Notes: generated by a model not told the origin, from the letters alone. 64,000 nt of DNA from a bacterium D16-50 (GCA_003612485.1 RAZA01000005.1:62001-126000), one strand, 5' to 3'; counted from the first letter of the stretch, positions 53,138 through 63,268 are shown. A program made the numbers and translations.

Positions 53138-55006
53138 ATGAAGGAAACAGGAAAGGCTTTAGGCAAGAAGACAAGGCACTCCATTCTTTCAAACATAGTG
53201 TATTTTCAAAAATGTCTGTACAAGGAATTTCCCAGAATGGCAGTATACAATATAGTTATTGTGGTCTGCAGAAGTCTGGCGCCTCTTTTGACGATTCTTC
53301 TGCCGGGAGTGGTTCTGGCCGTGGCGGAGCGAGGGGAACTTTTGGCGGGACTTGCCGTAATTGTCCTGATGGGAGGGGCCATGATGGCCTGCGATGCCTT
53401 GTCGCAAAGTCTGTCCATGAAAAGCTACTTCTATGAGAATGTATTTCGCAGCATTCTCCTCAGCGATGCCGTGCTGAAGCAGACGAAATGCCTTTACAAG
53501 TATGTGGAGTACGGCGAGGAGAAGAAAATCACCAAGAGAGCCTATCAGTGCCTGGACAATGGAGATTATGCCGTCACGTACAAAATGCTGGATTATCCCT
53601 GGGAACTTCTGGTGAATGTGATTGCCTTTTGTTTCTATTCCACTGCGCTGTACACTTTAAAGCCTTGGGTGGTGGCGGTTTTGCTGCTTTTTTCCCTTGC
53701 CAATTACGGAATTTCCCGGATGAGAAACAAGTGGCAGCTTGTTCTCAGGGATAAATTCGCACAGTCCGACAGGGAGGTAGGATATCTGAAGCGTGCCTTC
53801 CGGGACAGCGGCATTGCCAAGGATATCCGGATTTTTGCCATGAATGACTGGCTGATGGCATTCCGAAAGAAGGTTTTTAAGGAACGGGTTGGGCTGGAAA
53901 AGAAAAATAACCGGAAGCTGTTTCTGGCAGAGTGTCTGATGATGCTGTTGAGTGTTCTCCGCAATGGTCTGGCCTATGGTTATCTGCTCTATTCCTGCTT
54001 TCAGGGGGATGTGGCCATAGCCGCTTTTCCGGTATATTTTGGCGCCATCACCGGGTTTTCCGGCTTTGTCACCGGAATGGCCAAGGCCTATTCGGATCTG
54101 AGGCTGGCCAATAGGGATGCGGAGTATTTCAGGAGTCATATGGAGCTGCCGGAGATCCGTGAGGGCGGTCAGACGCCGGAAGCGCTTCTGCGGCAGCCTG
54201 CCCGGATCGAATTTCGGGACGTTACTTTTTCCTTTGGGGAACAGAAGGTGTACGACCATTTTAATCTGAAGATCGGCGCAGGAGAAAAGGTGGCGCTTCT
54301 GGGAATCAACGGGGCGGGAAAGACTACGCTGATCAAGCTTCTCTGCGGACTATATGAGCCGGATCAGGGACAGATTCTGATCAATGGCGTGGACATATCT
54401 ACCGTGCCAAAGCGTGCTCTGTACGATCTGTTCTCCGTAGTGTTTCAGGAGGCAACCATCTTCCCCTATCCCGTGGGCTGCAATCTATCCATGAAAAGGC
54501 TGAAGGATACGGATGAGGAACGGGCATGGAACGTTCTGAGCCGGGCAGGGTTGGGGGAACTGTTTCGGGAGAAGGGAATCGGGATGGACTCTTATATGAC
54601 CAAGGATGTGTTTTCGGACGGGGTGGAGCTGTCCGGCGGCCAGCGGCAGCGTTTCTTGTTGGCCAGAGCGCTCTATAAGGACGGACATATATTGATTCTG
54701 GACGAGCCCACTTCAGCTCTGGATCCTATTGCGGAGAGCCAGATCTATCAGGAATATGTGAATATCAGCGGAGGGCGGACGTCGCTGTTTGTCTCTCACC
54801 GGCTGGCAAGCACTCGGTTTTCGGATAGGATTCTGTTTCTGGAAAAAGGCAGGGTCATCGAGGAGGGAACCCATGAGGAGCTGATGGCCAAGGGAGGAAG
54901 CTATGCCCACATGTTTGAAGTGCAGGCTCATTATTATCAGAGCAAGGATGCAGAAGGACAGACGCTAAAAGAGCAGTGCAAAGAACCGCAGGCGGTGGAG
55001 TCATAG
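53138..55006 (+). CDS. ABC transporter half-subunit (exporter type), first of pair
   Basis: 622 residues: an N-terminal membrane domain (about 30-340, about 6 helices) and a nucleotide-binding domain (about 365-600) with Walker A GINGAGKTTLIK (about 391), Q-loop FSVVFQEATIFPY, signature LSGGQRQRF (about 504), Walker B HILILDEPTSALD and H-loop SHRLAS. All catalytic residues are intact. The frame is open upstream to 52955, but GGGAG precedes the ATG at 53138. With the next gene it probably forms a heterodimeric exporter, perhaps for a peptide or lipid, and the upstream GHKL/LytTR pair may control it. No precursor peptide gene is seen. Confidence 0.9.
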   Translation: MKETGKALGKKTRHSILSNIVYFQKCLYKEFPRMAVYNIVIVVCRSLAPLLTILLPGVVLAVAERGELLAGLAVIVLMGGAMMACDALSQSLSMKSYFYENVFRSILLSDAVLKQTKCLYKYVEYGEEKKITKRAYQCLDNGDYAVTYKMLDYPWELLVNVIAFCFYSTALYTLKPWVVAVLLLFSLANYGISRMRNKWQLVLRDKFAQSDREVGYLKRAFRDSGIAKDIRIFAMNDWLMAFRKKVFKERVGLEKKNNRKLFLAECLMMLLSVLRNGLAYGYLLYSCFQGDVAIAAFPVYFGAITGFSGFVTGMAKAYSDLRLANRDAEYFRSHMELPEIREGGQTPEALLRQPARIEFRDVTFSFGEQKVYDHFNLKIGAGEKVALLGINGAGKTTLIKLLCGLYEPDQGQILINGVDISTVPKRALYDLFSVVFQEATIFPYPVGCNLSMKRLKDTDEERAWNVLSRAGLGELFREKGIGMDSYMTKDVFSDGVELSGGQRQRFLLARALYKDGHILILDEPTSALDPIAESQIYQEYVNISGGRTSLFVSHRLASTRFSDRILFLEKGRVIEEGTHEELMAKGGSYAHMFEVQAHYYQSKDAEGQTLKEQCKEPQAVES

Positions 55007-55087
55007 ACCTTGGAAAAAAAGGGCGTGTATCAAAGGCCTTGGAGGGATAGGCTGTAGAGTTGAAACATAGAAAGCGGGGGAAGGAAA

Positions 55088-56968
55088 ATGCAGGATGATC
55101 TGACAAGTAAAATACCCTTTCGGGATAATATGAGAAATATCAGGAACCTATTGCTGGAGGTACATCAAATAGACAAGAGCTATTACGCCATAAACGGGAT
55201 CAGGATCGGACTGGATTCCGTGAAAGGGGCCTTAGGGCTGGTTCTGGCGGCGGAAATTTTGGAGCTGCTTTATAGGGGCAGCTCTTTGGAGGAGTTTTGG
55301 AGGCCGGTGGCCATGGTGGTTTTTGTTCCGTTCCTGCTGGGACTGGTGAGTTCCTTTTTGTGGTATGAGTTCGTTCAGCCCAAGCGGGAGAACATCAGGA
55401 GAACCTACGAGGGAAACCTTGCGGCCAAGTTTCGCAGTATGGATTATTCGCTGATAGACAGTCCCTATGTGAAGGAGCTGTCGGAGCGCATGAAAAAGGC
55501 CCACAATTGGGGAGGGGGTCTTGGGGATCTTTTCTGGAAGCTTGACAGCATACTTTCCGTGATATTTGGTCTGGTCTGCTATCTGGCGGTGGCATTTCCG
55601 CTTCTGAAGACTATTGTGGTATCCTGCAATGTCTGGATGTACCTTGGTCTGGCGGTTCTGGCAGTCTTGGTCTGCTTTTTGACATCACTTCAGACCAGAG
55701 CCAACGCCGCTTATCAGCAGAACCTTTTAGAGGACTACAGAGCCAAATGTCCGCTGGAGATACAGAAGGAATATGTGAATTTTGCCTGGGATTGGTCAGA
55801 TCGCTGTGTCAGCGGAGATTATCATTTTATCAAGGATCTTCATCTTTACGACGGCTATGACATGATGGAGAAATATACTTCGGAAAATATGAGACATTTT
55901 GAGAAGCTTGCGCCTATCAGCAATATTCTTAAATATGCGGGGAGAATGGGCAGACTGCAGGGATCCGTGCAGCGTCTGATGGATCTGGGAGGGTATCTGG
56001 TATCGGTGGCCTACGCTATGCTGGGAGCCTTTCCCATAGGCAGCGTGGTGAAGTTTGCAGGGGCCTTTACCAATATCGTCAGGAGCCTGCAGGGGATGGA
56101 GGCGCAGTACAAGGAGCTGGCGCTGACGGCCAGAAGGGAGGCGAGCACTCTTGAAATGTTGGGTATCAGGGACGAAATGTACAAGGGGAAGCTTCCCGTG
56201 GAGAAGAGGCTGGATAATCGGTACGAGATCGAGTTTAGGCATGTATCCTTCAAATATCCGGGGGCGGAGCAGTATGCCCTGAAGGACTTTTCCCTGAAGC
56301 TCCGGGTGGGGGAACGCATGGCCATCGTGGGCATGAACGGTTCGGGCAAGACCACCATGATCAAGCTGCTCTGCCGTCTGTACGATCCTCAGGAGGGGGA
56401 GATACTGCTAAACGGCGTGGATATCCGGAAATTCCAGCAGGAGGAGTACATGGGGCTTTTCTCCGTAGTGTTTCAGGATTTCGGACTGCTTTCCATGCCT
56501 CTGGGACAGAACATAGCCTGTTCCATGGAGGTGGACAGAGAACTGGCCCTTGACTGCCTGAGAAAGGCCGGGATGGAGGAGAGGGTGGAGCGGCTGCCCA
56601 AGGGGCTGGATACCTTTCTGTATCAGGATATCGCAGATGACGGAGTGGAGATTTCCGGCGGCGAGGCCCAGAAGATCGCTCTTGCCAGAGCCCTCTACAA
56701 GGATGCGCCCTTTGTGCTGCTGGACGAACCCACCGCAAGCTTGGATCCCCTCTCCGAGTATGAGATTTATTCCGGTTTCGACGCCATGACGGGCAGCAAG
56801 ACGGCCATCTACATCTCCCATCGTTTATCCTCCTGCCGGTTTTGCGATGACATTGCCGTATTTCATGAAGGGCGGATGGTGCAGCGGGGAAGCCATGAGG
56901 AGCTTTTAAAGGACCGGCAGGGGAAATACTATGAGCTGTGGCATGCGCAGGCTCAGTACTACACATAA
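55088..56968 (+). CDS. ABC transporter half-subunit (exporter type), second of pair
   Basis: 626 residues with about 6 membrane helices in the first 350, then an ABC domain: Walker A GMNGSGKTTMIK (about 415), Q-loop FSVVFQDFGLLSM, signature ISGGEAQKIALARAL (about 522), Walker B FVLLDEPTASLD and H-loop SHRLSS. Both ATP sites look functional. It follows its homologue after 81 nt with a GGGGGAAGGA site. Similar length and domain order, but low sequence identity between the two, supports a heterodimer rather than recent duplication. Confidence 0.9.
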   Translation: MQDDLTSKIPFRDNMRNIRNLLLEVHQIDKSYYAINGIRIGLDSVKGALGLVLAAEILELLYRGSSLEEFWRPVAMVVFVPFLLGLVSSFLWYEFVQPKRENIRRTYEGNLAAKFRSMDYSLIDSPYVKELSERMKKAHNWGGGLGDLFWKLDSILSVIFGLVCYLAVAFPLLKTIVVSCNVWMYLGLAVLAVLVCFLTSLQTRANAAYQQNLLEDYRAKCPLEIQKEYVNFAWDWSDRCVSGDYHFIKDLHLYDGYDMMEKYTSENMRHFEKLAPISNILKYAGRMGRLQGSVQRLMDLGGYLVSVAYAMLGAFPIGSVVKFAGAFTNIVRSLQGMEAQYKELALTARREASTLEMLGIRDEMYKGKLPVEKRLDNRYEIEFRHVSFKYPGAEQYALKDFSLKLRVGERMAIVGMNGSGKTTMIKLLCRLYDPQEGEILLNGVDIRKFQQEEYMGLFSVVFQDFGLLSMPLGQNIACSMEVDRELALDCLRKAGMEERVERLPKGLDTFLYQDIADDGVEISGGEAQKIALARALYKDAPFVLLDEPTASLDPLSEYEIYSGFDAMTGSKTAIYISHRLSSCRFCDDIAVFHEGRMVQRGSHEELLKDRQGKYYELWHAQAQYYT

Positions 56969-57044
56969 ATGAAAAGAACAGATTCCGCAGGAAAATAACT
57001 ACGAATCATACATCGGGATAATTGACTGCCTTGTTCGGGTTTTG

Positions 57045-57073
57045 TTGTATTTTGGGTCGGCATGGTATATAAT
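57045..57073 (+). promoter_or_regulatory. Promoter for the GH2 gene
   Basis: TTGTAT (57045-57050), a 17-nt spacer and TATAAT (57068-57073), about 80 nt before the start codon. Confidence 0.7.
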
Positions 57074-57153
57074 AGGGCTAGGCGCAAGAGGGGAGTTTAG
57101 AAAGGAAGAAAGCCTCCGTGCCCCGGCGCAGGGGACGGAGAAGAGGGAAGCCG

Positions 57154-60100
57154 ATGTACATAGATTTGTCAGGGGAATGGAAGATTTGGCTGGAGGCGGA
57201 TCAAGGACCGCAGGAGGGGACGATCCGCCTGCCGGGCATACTGCAGGCGCAGGGCTACGGGAATCCCGTTACGGAGGGGACACCGTGGGTCAGCAGCCTC
57301 CACGACCCCTTCTGGTATGAGCGGGAGGAATATCGGTTTGGGCAGGAGAAGGGGGTCAAGGTGCCCTTTCTGTGTCAGCCGCCCAGACATTTTCTGGGGC
57401 AGGCGGTGTACGAAAGGAAATTCATGGTGCCAAAGGAGGGTGCTTTCGGGAAATGCTGCTTTGGGGAGGAAGGGGATTCTTTCCGGAAGTGGCATTTTTA
57501 CGTGGAACTGGCCAGATGGCGCAGTCAGGTTTGGATAGACGGCCAGAAGCGGGGGGAGGACTGTACCCTCTGCGGGCCTCACGACATTGCGCTGGGGAGG
57601 CTTGAGCCGGGAGAGCATACCATCAGGGTAGTGCTGGACAATTCCATGCAGTACCCTTACCGGCCGGATGCCCACGGAGTGTCGGACGCTCTGGGAGCTA
57701 CCTGGAACGGCATGGCGGGGGAGATGGCGCTGATAACCGAGGATGTGCTTTTGGAGCGCAGGGAGGAAAGGAAGCGGTATGCTCAGGAACATCCGAGAAC
57801 GGCAGCGGCCAGAGACGGGCGTTTTTTTCTGGACGGGGAACCGTTTTATTTCAGGGGCACTCACTTTGGCGGGGAGTATCCGCTGACTGGCTATCCGGAG
57901 ACGGACAGGGCATGGTGGGACAGGATCATGGGCATCGTTGGAGAGTGGGGCTTGAACGGCATCCGCTTCCATTCCTATTGCCCTCCGGAGGCTGCCTTTG
58001 CCGCGGCGGACCGGGCAGGGGTGGCCCTGCTGGTGGAATGCGGCATGTGGAATCATTTCGAGGATTCCGCTGCCGGGGAGGAGATGCTTGCGGTTCTGGG
58101 CAGGGAGAGCCGAAGGATTCTGGAGTATTTCGGTCATCACCCCTCCTTTGTATTGTTCTCTCCCAGCAATGAACCCGGCGGGGCATGGTATAGGCCCTTA
58201 AGAAGGTGGGTGGAGGAGACGGCGGCCTACGACAAGGCGCTGGGCTATGAGGGCAGGCGGCTCTATACGGCCCAGTCCGGATGGTTCTATGACGTGCCGC
58301 CGGAGAAGATTCAGGGCGTGGATTTTATCTATTTCCACCGTTCCGGCTACGGCCCCTACATGGGAGGAACCATACGGAATCCCAAGGGATGGAGGGGCGG
58401 TGATTACAGTCCCTCCCTGAAGGGGGCCAGCAAGCCTGTGATCTGTCATGAGCTGGGGCAGATCTGCGCTTATCCTGATTATTCTGTCATAGATAAGTTC
58501 AAGGGCTATCTGAAGCCGGGAAATTATGAGGTATTTTGTGGGAACGCCAGAGCCAACGGCGTGCTGCCTTATGCTGATGACTTTGTGAAATGTTCCGGGG
58601 AAAACCAGATCAGGCTCTACAAGGAGGAACTGGAGGCGAACTTCAGGACGCCTCAGCTGCAGGGCTTCGAGCTTTTGGATCTCCATGATTACCTTGGGCA
58701 GGGGACAGCGCTGGTGGGGATTTTGGATGCTTTTTGGGAGACAAAGGGGTACGGCGAGCCGGAGGAGTTTAGAAATTTCTGCGGGGATACGGTGCTTTTG
58801 GCCAGATGCGCCGGATATGTGTGGAAAAACACGGATAGGCCGGTGATTCCCGTGGAGGTCTGCCATTATGGAAAGGAAGATTTGGAGAAGGGCGTCATTC
58901 TATGGAGGCTCTGCCGTGAAGAGGAGGCGCTTCAGTCCGGGAGGCTTAGGCCGGAAAAGATTCTCAGGGGCGGGAATACTGAGGCCGGCAGCATTGCTCT
59001 GGATTTCGGTGAGATAAGGGAAAATGTAAAACTGAGGTTGGAGCTGGAATTGGTTCGGGGGACAGACAGCCCCACAGCGCAAGGGGAGCTGCCTCAGGGT
59101 GAAAATGCCGTGGAAGCCGCTGGCACAGAGACGGGGGATGTTATCTCCCATAATGAGTGGCCATTGTATGTCTTTGGGGAGCAGGGGGCGGAGGAAAAGA
59201 AGACAGATAAAATGATATCAGAATCTTTGGAGCCATCAGAACCCTTGAAGCCTTCCGGTCAGGGATTCCTTTACACAAGGGACTGGAAGGAGGCAAAAGC
59301 CGCCCTGAAGGCGGGGGGCAGAGTGATATATTCCCCTTGGCTTTCCGAGCTGAATTATGAATGCCCCGCCCTTTCCGGCAGGAGTGTGGGCTGGAACAGC
59401 CAGATGGGGCCCACTTGGTGCCGGACCATGGGCATTGTGGTGCAGGAGGAGCATCCCGTTTTTCGGCATTTTCCTACGGGGCGGTCCGGGGGCTGGCAGT
59501 GGGAGGACATTTTGAGAAATGCCAGAGGATTCCACATGGAGGGGATGGAGGGAGTCAGGCCCATAGTTCAGCCCATCGATGACTGGAACCGGAATCTTCT
59601 GCAAAGTCTGATTTTCGAGGCCAATGTGCTCGGAGGCCGGTTGCTGCTGGTTTCCGCAAATTTGGAGGGAAGCTTTGAGGAGCGCCCCGCCGCCTATAGC
59701 CTGAAGCAGGCCATTTTCAGGTATGCGGCATCGGAAGAATTCGATCCTGAGGACAACGTGGTTCCGGAGACTATAGAGGCGAAGCTTTTCCCCATGCTGC
59801 GGATGAGAGAGCTTGTGCGGGAAATCCTCTATGACGGTGTTTCATGGGAGGAGGCAGCTGACAACGGCGGCGCGGGAAAGACTGCCCCCGGCTTTGATGC
59901 CGGAAGCCGGGACGGAACAAGAGTCAGCAGAGGATGGGCTTTGGTGGAGGCGGATCCCAATCTATCCACCAGAGTGGAAAAGGCGAAGTTCCCCATTGAA
60001 ATTCAGATCAATTTTCATCAGGCATTTTCCATGGAGGGCATATTGTATGTGCCCGAACAGCGGGACAGAAATCATGAGGGTTTTGCAAAGGATTGCCGTT

Positions 60101-60417
60101 TGGAGGTAAGGGGAACGGATGGACAATGGCAGACAGTGTGGGAAGGGCGGTTTGAAAACAGCTGCCGTTCGCAGAGAGTATTGTTTGAGGAAATTTTGGG
60201 AGATGCCATAAGAATTATAATTCTATCCGCATATGGCGCGGTGGACAAATATGTGTGGGAGGAGGGGAGCGAAGGCTGGTTTCAGGTCTTTAGACCTGGC
60301 AGGGCGGCGCTGCAGATAGGGGGCCTTCATGTGGTATGCAGAAAGGAAGCTTCCTGCAGCGACAGCTACTCTTGCGGCAAGAACGTAAAGTCCCGCACCA
60401 AAGAAATAGAATTATAA
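57154..60417 (+). CDS. Glycoside hydrolase family 2-type enzyme with C-terminal discoidin-like domain
   Basis: 1087 residues. An N-terminal sugar-binding jelly-roll (about 1-185, starting DLSGEWKIWLE) and linker precede a TIM barrel (about 215-560). In the barrel, GLNGIRFHSYCPP (about 266) opens the active site, FSPSNEPGG (about 335) gives the acid/base Glu, and KPVICHELGQ (about 430) gives the nucleophile Glu. The region after about 700 is less clear. About 930-1075 resembles an F5/8 type C module (EIQINFHQAFSMEG, CRLEVRGTDGQW). No signal peptide, so the substrate is probably an imported oligosaccharide. The downstream PL26-like lyase suggests pectin rhamnogalacturonan side chains; specificity is not readable. 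The start at 57154 follows an AGAGGGAAG site. Confidence 0.82.
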   Translation: MYIDLSGEWKIWLEADQGPQEGTIRLPGILQAQGYGNPVTEGTPWVSSLHDPFWYEREEYRFGQEKGVKVPFLCQPPRHFLGQAVYERKFMVPKEGAFGKCCFGEEGDSFRKWHFYVELARWRSQVWIDGQKRGEDCTLCGPHDIALGRLEPGEHTIRVVLDNSMQYPYRPDAHGVSDALGATWNGMAGEMALITEDVLLERREERKRYAQEHPRTAAARDGRFFLDGEPFYFRGTHFGGEYPLTGYPETDRAWWDRIMGIVGEWGLNGIRFHSYCPPEAAFAAADRAGVALLVECGMWNHFEDSAAGEEMLAVLGRESRRILEYFGHHPSFVLFSPSNEPGGAWYRPLRRWVEETAAYDKALGYEGRRLYTAQSGWFYDVPPEKIQGVDFIYFHRSGYGPYMGGTIRNPKGWRGGDYSPSLKGASKPVICHELGQICAYPDYSVIDKFKGYLKPGNYEVFCGNARANGVLPYADDFVKCSGENQIRLYKEELEANFRTPQLQGFELLDLHDYLGQGTALVGILDAFWETKGYGEPEEFRNFCGDTVLLARCAGYVWKNTDRPVIPVEVCHYGKEDLEKGVILWRLCREEEALQSGRLRPEKILRGGNTEAGSIALDFGEIRENVKLRLELELVRGTDSPTAQGELPQGENAVEAAGTETGDVISHNEWPLYVFGEQGAEEKKTDKMISESLEPSEPLKPSGQGFLYTRDWKEAKAALKAGGRVIYSPWLSELNYECPALSGRSVGWNSQMGPTWCRTMGIVVQEEHPVFRHFPTGRSGGWQWEDILRNARGFHMEGMEGVRPIVQPIDDWNRNLLQSLIFEANVLGGRLLLVSANLEGSFEERPAAYSLKQAIFRYAASEEFDPEDNVVPETIEAKLFPMLRMRELVREILYDGVSWEEAADNGGAGKTAPGFDAGSRDGTRVSRGWALVEADPNLSTRVEKAKFPIEIQINFHQAFSMEGILYVPEQRDRNHEGFAKDCRLEVRGTDGQWQTVWEGRFENSCRSQRVLFEEILGDAIRIIILSAYGAVDKYVWEEGSEGWFQVFRPGRAALQIGGLHVVCRKEASCSDSYSCGKNVKSRTKEIEL

Positions 60418-60428
60418 TAGAGTTGAAG

Positions 60429-60562
60429 GGCGCTGAAGAGGAGACTCGGCACTGGAAACCAGAGTCGGATCGGAAGCGCCCGGAAGAATTTACGTACAGA
60501 TGAATTCGTGGACGGAAATTCTTCCCGGAGAGGGGCGCTGAAGAGGAGACTCGGCACTGGAA
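60429..60562 (+). repeat. Structured intergenic repeat, 1 unit plus a half-unit
   Basis: A 105-nt unit (60429-60533) plus a half-copy (60534-60562) that ends at ACTGGAA, directly before the TGGAGG ribosome site of the next gene. Same architecture as 2351-2702. Hairpin I pairs GGCGCT with AGCGCC and GACTC with GAGTC; hairpin II pairs GGAAGAAT with ATTCTTCC. Compared with the first locus, the central G-C of the inner stem is C-G and one G-C of hairpin II is A-T, so both pairings are kept by compensatory change. It fills the gap between the GH2 and PL26-like genes. Confidence 0.92.
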
Positions 60563-60574
60563 TGGAGGTAAACT

Positions 60575-63268
60575 ATGAATTTGCATTTATTGGGTGACAA
60601 AAAGGCATCGGGTTATGCCGTATTCGGCTGCATGTGGCGGCAGGGGGAGTGTACTGCGGATACGGAGTACATATGCAGGACAGCAATGGAAGACGGAGAG
60701 GGGAAGGAGGTTCCCATGCAGTCCCGGATCACCGCCTACTGGCCGGACGGATCTGTGAAATGGACGGCTCACACGGCGGATTCTGAACTGCTGGGGAGGC
60801 AGATTCAGGTGCTGCCGGGCAGTCCTAAGCCTCACAGCGGAATAAGCTGTCTGGAATCAGAGGAGGAGATTCTGATTCAGGCAGGGAAGATTTCCGTTAC
60901 CATAAGGAAGGACGGCAGGCATCTTTTTTCTGTGGCAAAGAGGGATGAAAAACCGTATTTGCAGAAGGCTCAGGCGGTATTGGTTCTGGAGGAGCCCATA
61001 ACGGTGGGGGGAAACAAGGCCAGAATGGCCAAGAACTATGTGGGACGAATTGAAAATGTTTCCGTGGAAGAGACCGGCAGTTTGAGGACGATTCTGCGCT
61101 ATGAGGGTATCCATGAAGCCGTATGCAGTGATGACGGCGAAACCGAAGCCTTCTGTGACAGTGATCAGCCGAAAGAAAGTCTTGACAAGCTTCCCTTCGT
61201 AATTCGCATGGAGGTCTGTTATGACAGTCCCGTACTGAAGTTTACCCACACCTTCCTCTATGACGGAGATGAGGACAAGGACTTTCTGAAAGGTCTGGGG
61301 ATTCGTTTCAATGCGCCTTTGGAGGGAGAGCTGTACAATCGTCATGTGAAGTTTACCGGAGACCACGGCGTGTTCCATGAGACGCTGGTGCCTCTGACTT
61401 CCTGGAGGCCCAGAGTGCCGGAGGAAATCTATCAAAGGCAGATGGGGGAAGAGAAGCTGGCTTTGTCCGGGGATGACAAGGTGATTGTGGACAAGGTGCT
61501 GCAGGACGTGCCGTTCTGGAGCGAGTATGTGCTGTGTCAGGACAGTCCGAGCCACTTCGGCATCAAGAAGAAGCTGTCAGGAGAGGACCTGTGCTATATC
61601 GATTCCCTGCACGGGAACCGGAGCATAGGGGGCGGAGGGTTTGGCTCCGAATACGGCAGTGTTGCTGTGGCGGTTCGGGACTTTTGGGAAAAATATCCAA
61701 CGGGTCTGGAATTTAGGGGGCTTGAAGGAGATTCTGCCGAGTGCACCCTTTGGTTTTGGTGCCCCGATGCTGCCGCCATGGACTTTAGGCATTATGCCAG
61801 AAGAGGCTACAATCAGGTCTGCTATGAGGGATATGACTATAAGGGCGCCACTGCGGACGGCATCGCCTGCACCAATGAATGCGCCGTAAGTTTTTCGGAC
61901 AAGATGATTCCTGCGGACGGGGAGCTGGAGGAATTCACAGAGCTGGTGGGGGATCCTGCCGTTTATGTGGGAACGCCGGAATTCTATCATGAAATGAGGG
62001 CGTTCGGCTTCTGGTCTCTGCCTGCCATGGGCGCAGACGGGGAGCTTCCGGAAGTGGAAAAGTGGCTGGAAGAGCAATTGGAGAAGGCCTTTGCTTTCTA
62101 CAAGGAAGAGATTGAACAGCGAAACTGGTACGGCATGTTCAACTACGGTGATGTCATGCATACCTATGATTCTCTGCGCCATCAGTGGAAATACGATATC
62201 GGAGGATATGCCTGGGATAATACGGAGCTGGTGCCCACCCTCTGGCTCTGGCTGTATTTCATGCGCACGGGCAGGGAGGACGTGTACCGCATGGCGGAAA
62301 AGCTGTCCCGGCATGCATCGGAGGTAGATGTGTACCATATGGGAAAATATAAGGGCCTTGGCTCCAGACACAATGTACGGCACTGGGGATGCCCCTGCAA
62401 GGAGGCACGCATTGCCATGGCAGGGCACCATAGGTATCTGTATTATCTTACCGGTGACAGGCGGCTGGAGGACATATTTGAGGAGCTGAAGGACAATGAA
62501 ATGAGCTTTTTGAACAAGGATCCTCTTGGGGACTTTTATGACAAGAAAGATATGGTCTATCCAAGTCATGCGAGAAGCGGGCCGGACTGGTCCTCCTTAT
62601 GCTCCAACTGGATGACAAGATGGGAGAGGTTCAACGATAGGAGGTATCTGGACAAGATAACAATAGGCATAGAGGACATTAAGAAAACACCTATGAAGCT
62701 GGTTTCAGGGCCGGATTTCGAGTTCGATCCTATGACCTGCCATCTGCGCTATATAGGAGAACGCACTACCGGCGGAACTCATCTGCAGATCTGCATGGGC
62801 GCTCCCCAGATCTGGACGGAACTGGGAGAACTGCTGGATGATGAGGAATGGCAGAAGATGCTTGTGGAGCTGGGCAGAATCTATTTCATGACCAAGGAAG
62901 AGAGACGGGAAGCTACGGGAGGACTTACAGGAAAGAGGGAGTTTACTTATCCTATTATGGCAGCAGGGCTGGGGGCATATGCCGCAGCGGCGCTGGAGGA
63001 CAAGGAACTGGCCGCCAGAGTCTGGAAGGTGATTCTGGGGGCGGTGATGGGTGGAGAAGGCCAGAACGGCTTTGAGCGGATCTCAGTGCAGGATCAGGGA
63101 AATCGGGAATTCTTAAAAGAGATTCCATGGATTTCTACCAATTTTACGGCGCAGTTCTGCTTGAATGTAATCATGTGTCTTGACTTCATCCGGCAATGGC
63201 TGCCGACCACCATGGAGGAGACACACAAGCTTATAGGGGAGGGAGGAGAGCATCTCCATAAGGCGTGA
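60575..63268 (+). CDS. YetA/PcRGLX-like exo-rhamnogalacturonan lyase family (PL26) protein
   Basis: 897 residues with no signal peptide. The N-terminal beta domain (SGYAVFGCMWRQGEC, then SRITAYWPDGSVKWTAHTA at about 53-71) and the large C-terminal alpha/alpha barrel (about 480-870, with HVGHPRP-unrelated blocks such as DVYHMGKYKGLGSRHNVRHW at about 585-605 and YPSHARSGPDW) resemble Bacillus YetA and fungal exo-rhamnogalacturonan lyases. A beta-elimination role on rhamnogalacturonan-I oligomers is inferred from this family resemblance and the GH2 neighbour; no search was run. TGGAGG lies 6 nt before the ATG, right after the structured repeat. Confidence 0.7.
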   Translation: MNLHLLGDKKASGYAVFGCMWRQGECTADTEYICRTAMEDGEGKEVPMQSRITAYWPDGSVKWTAHTADSELLGRQIQVLPGSPKPHSGISCLESEEEILIQAGKISVTIRKDGRHLFSVAKRDEKPYLQKAQAVLVLEEPITVGGNKARMAKNYVGRIENVSVEETGSLRTILRYEGIHEAVCSDDGETEAFCDSDQPKESLDKLPFVIRMEVCYDSPVLKFTHTFLYDGDEDKDFLKGLGIRFNAPLEGELYNRHVKFTGDHGVFHETLVPLTSWRPRVPEEIYQRQMGEEKLALSGDDKVIVDKVLQDVPFWSEYVLCQDSPSHFGIKKKLSGEDLCYIDSLHGNRSIGGGGFGSEYGSVAVAVRDFWEKYPTGLEFRGLEGDSAECTLWFWCPDAAAMDFRHYARRGYNQVCYEGYDYKGATADGIACTNECAVSFSDKMIPADGELEEFTELVGDPAVYVGTPEFYHEMRAFGFWSLPAMGADGELPEVEKWLEEQLEKAFAFYKEEIEQRNWYGMFNYGDVMHTYDSLRHQWKYDIGGYAWDNTELVPTLWLWLYFMRTGREDVYRMAEKLSRHASEVDVYHMGKYKGLGSRHNVRHWGCPCKEARIAMAGHHRYLYYLTGDRRLEDIFEELKDNEMSFLNKDPLGDFYDKKDMVYPSHARSGPDWSSLCSNWMTRWERFNDRRYLDKITIGIEDIKKTPMKLVSGPDFEFDPMTCHLRYIGERTTGGTHLQICMGAPQIWTELGELLDDEEWQKMLVELGRIYFMTKEERREATGGLTGKREFTYPIMAAGLGAYAAAALEDKELAARVWKVILGAVMGGEGQNGFERISVQDQGNREFLKEIPWISTNFTAQFCLNVIMCLDFIRQWLPTTMEETHKLIGEGGEHLHKA

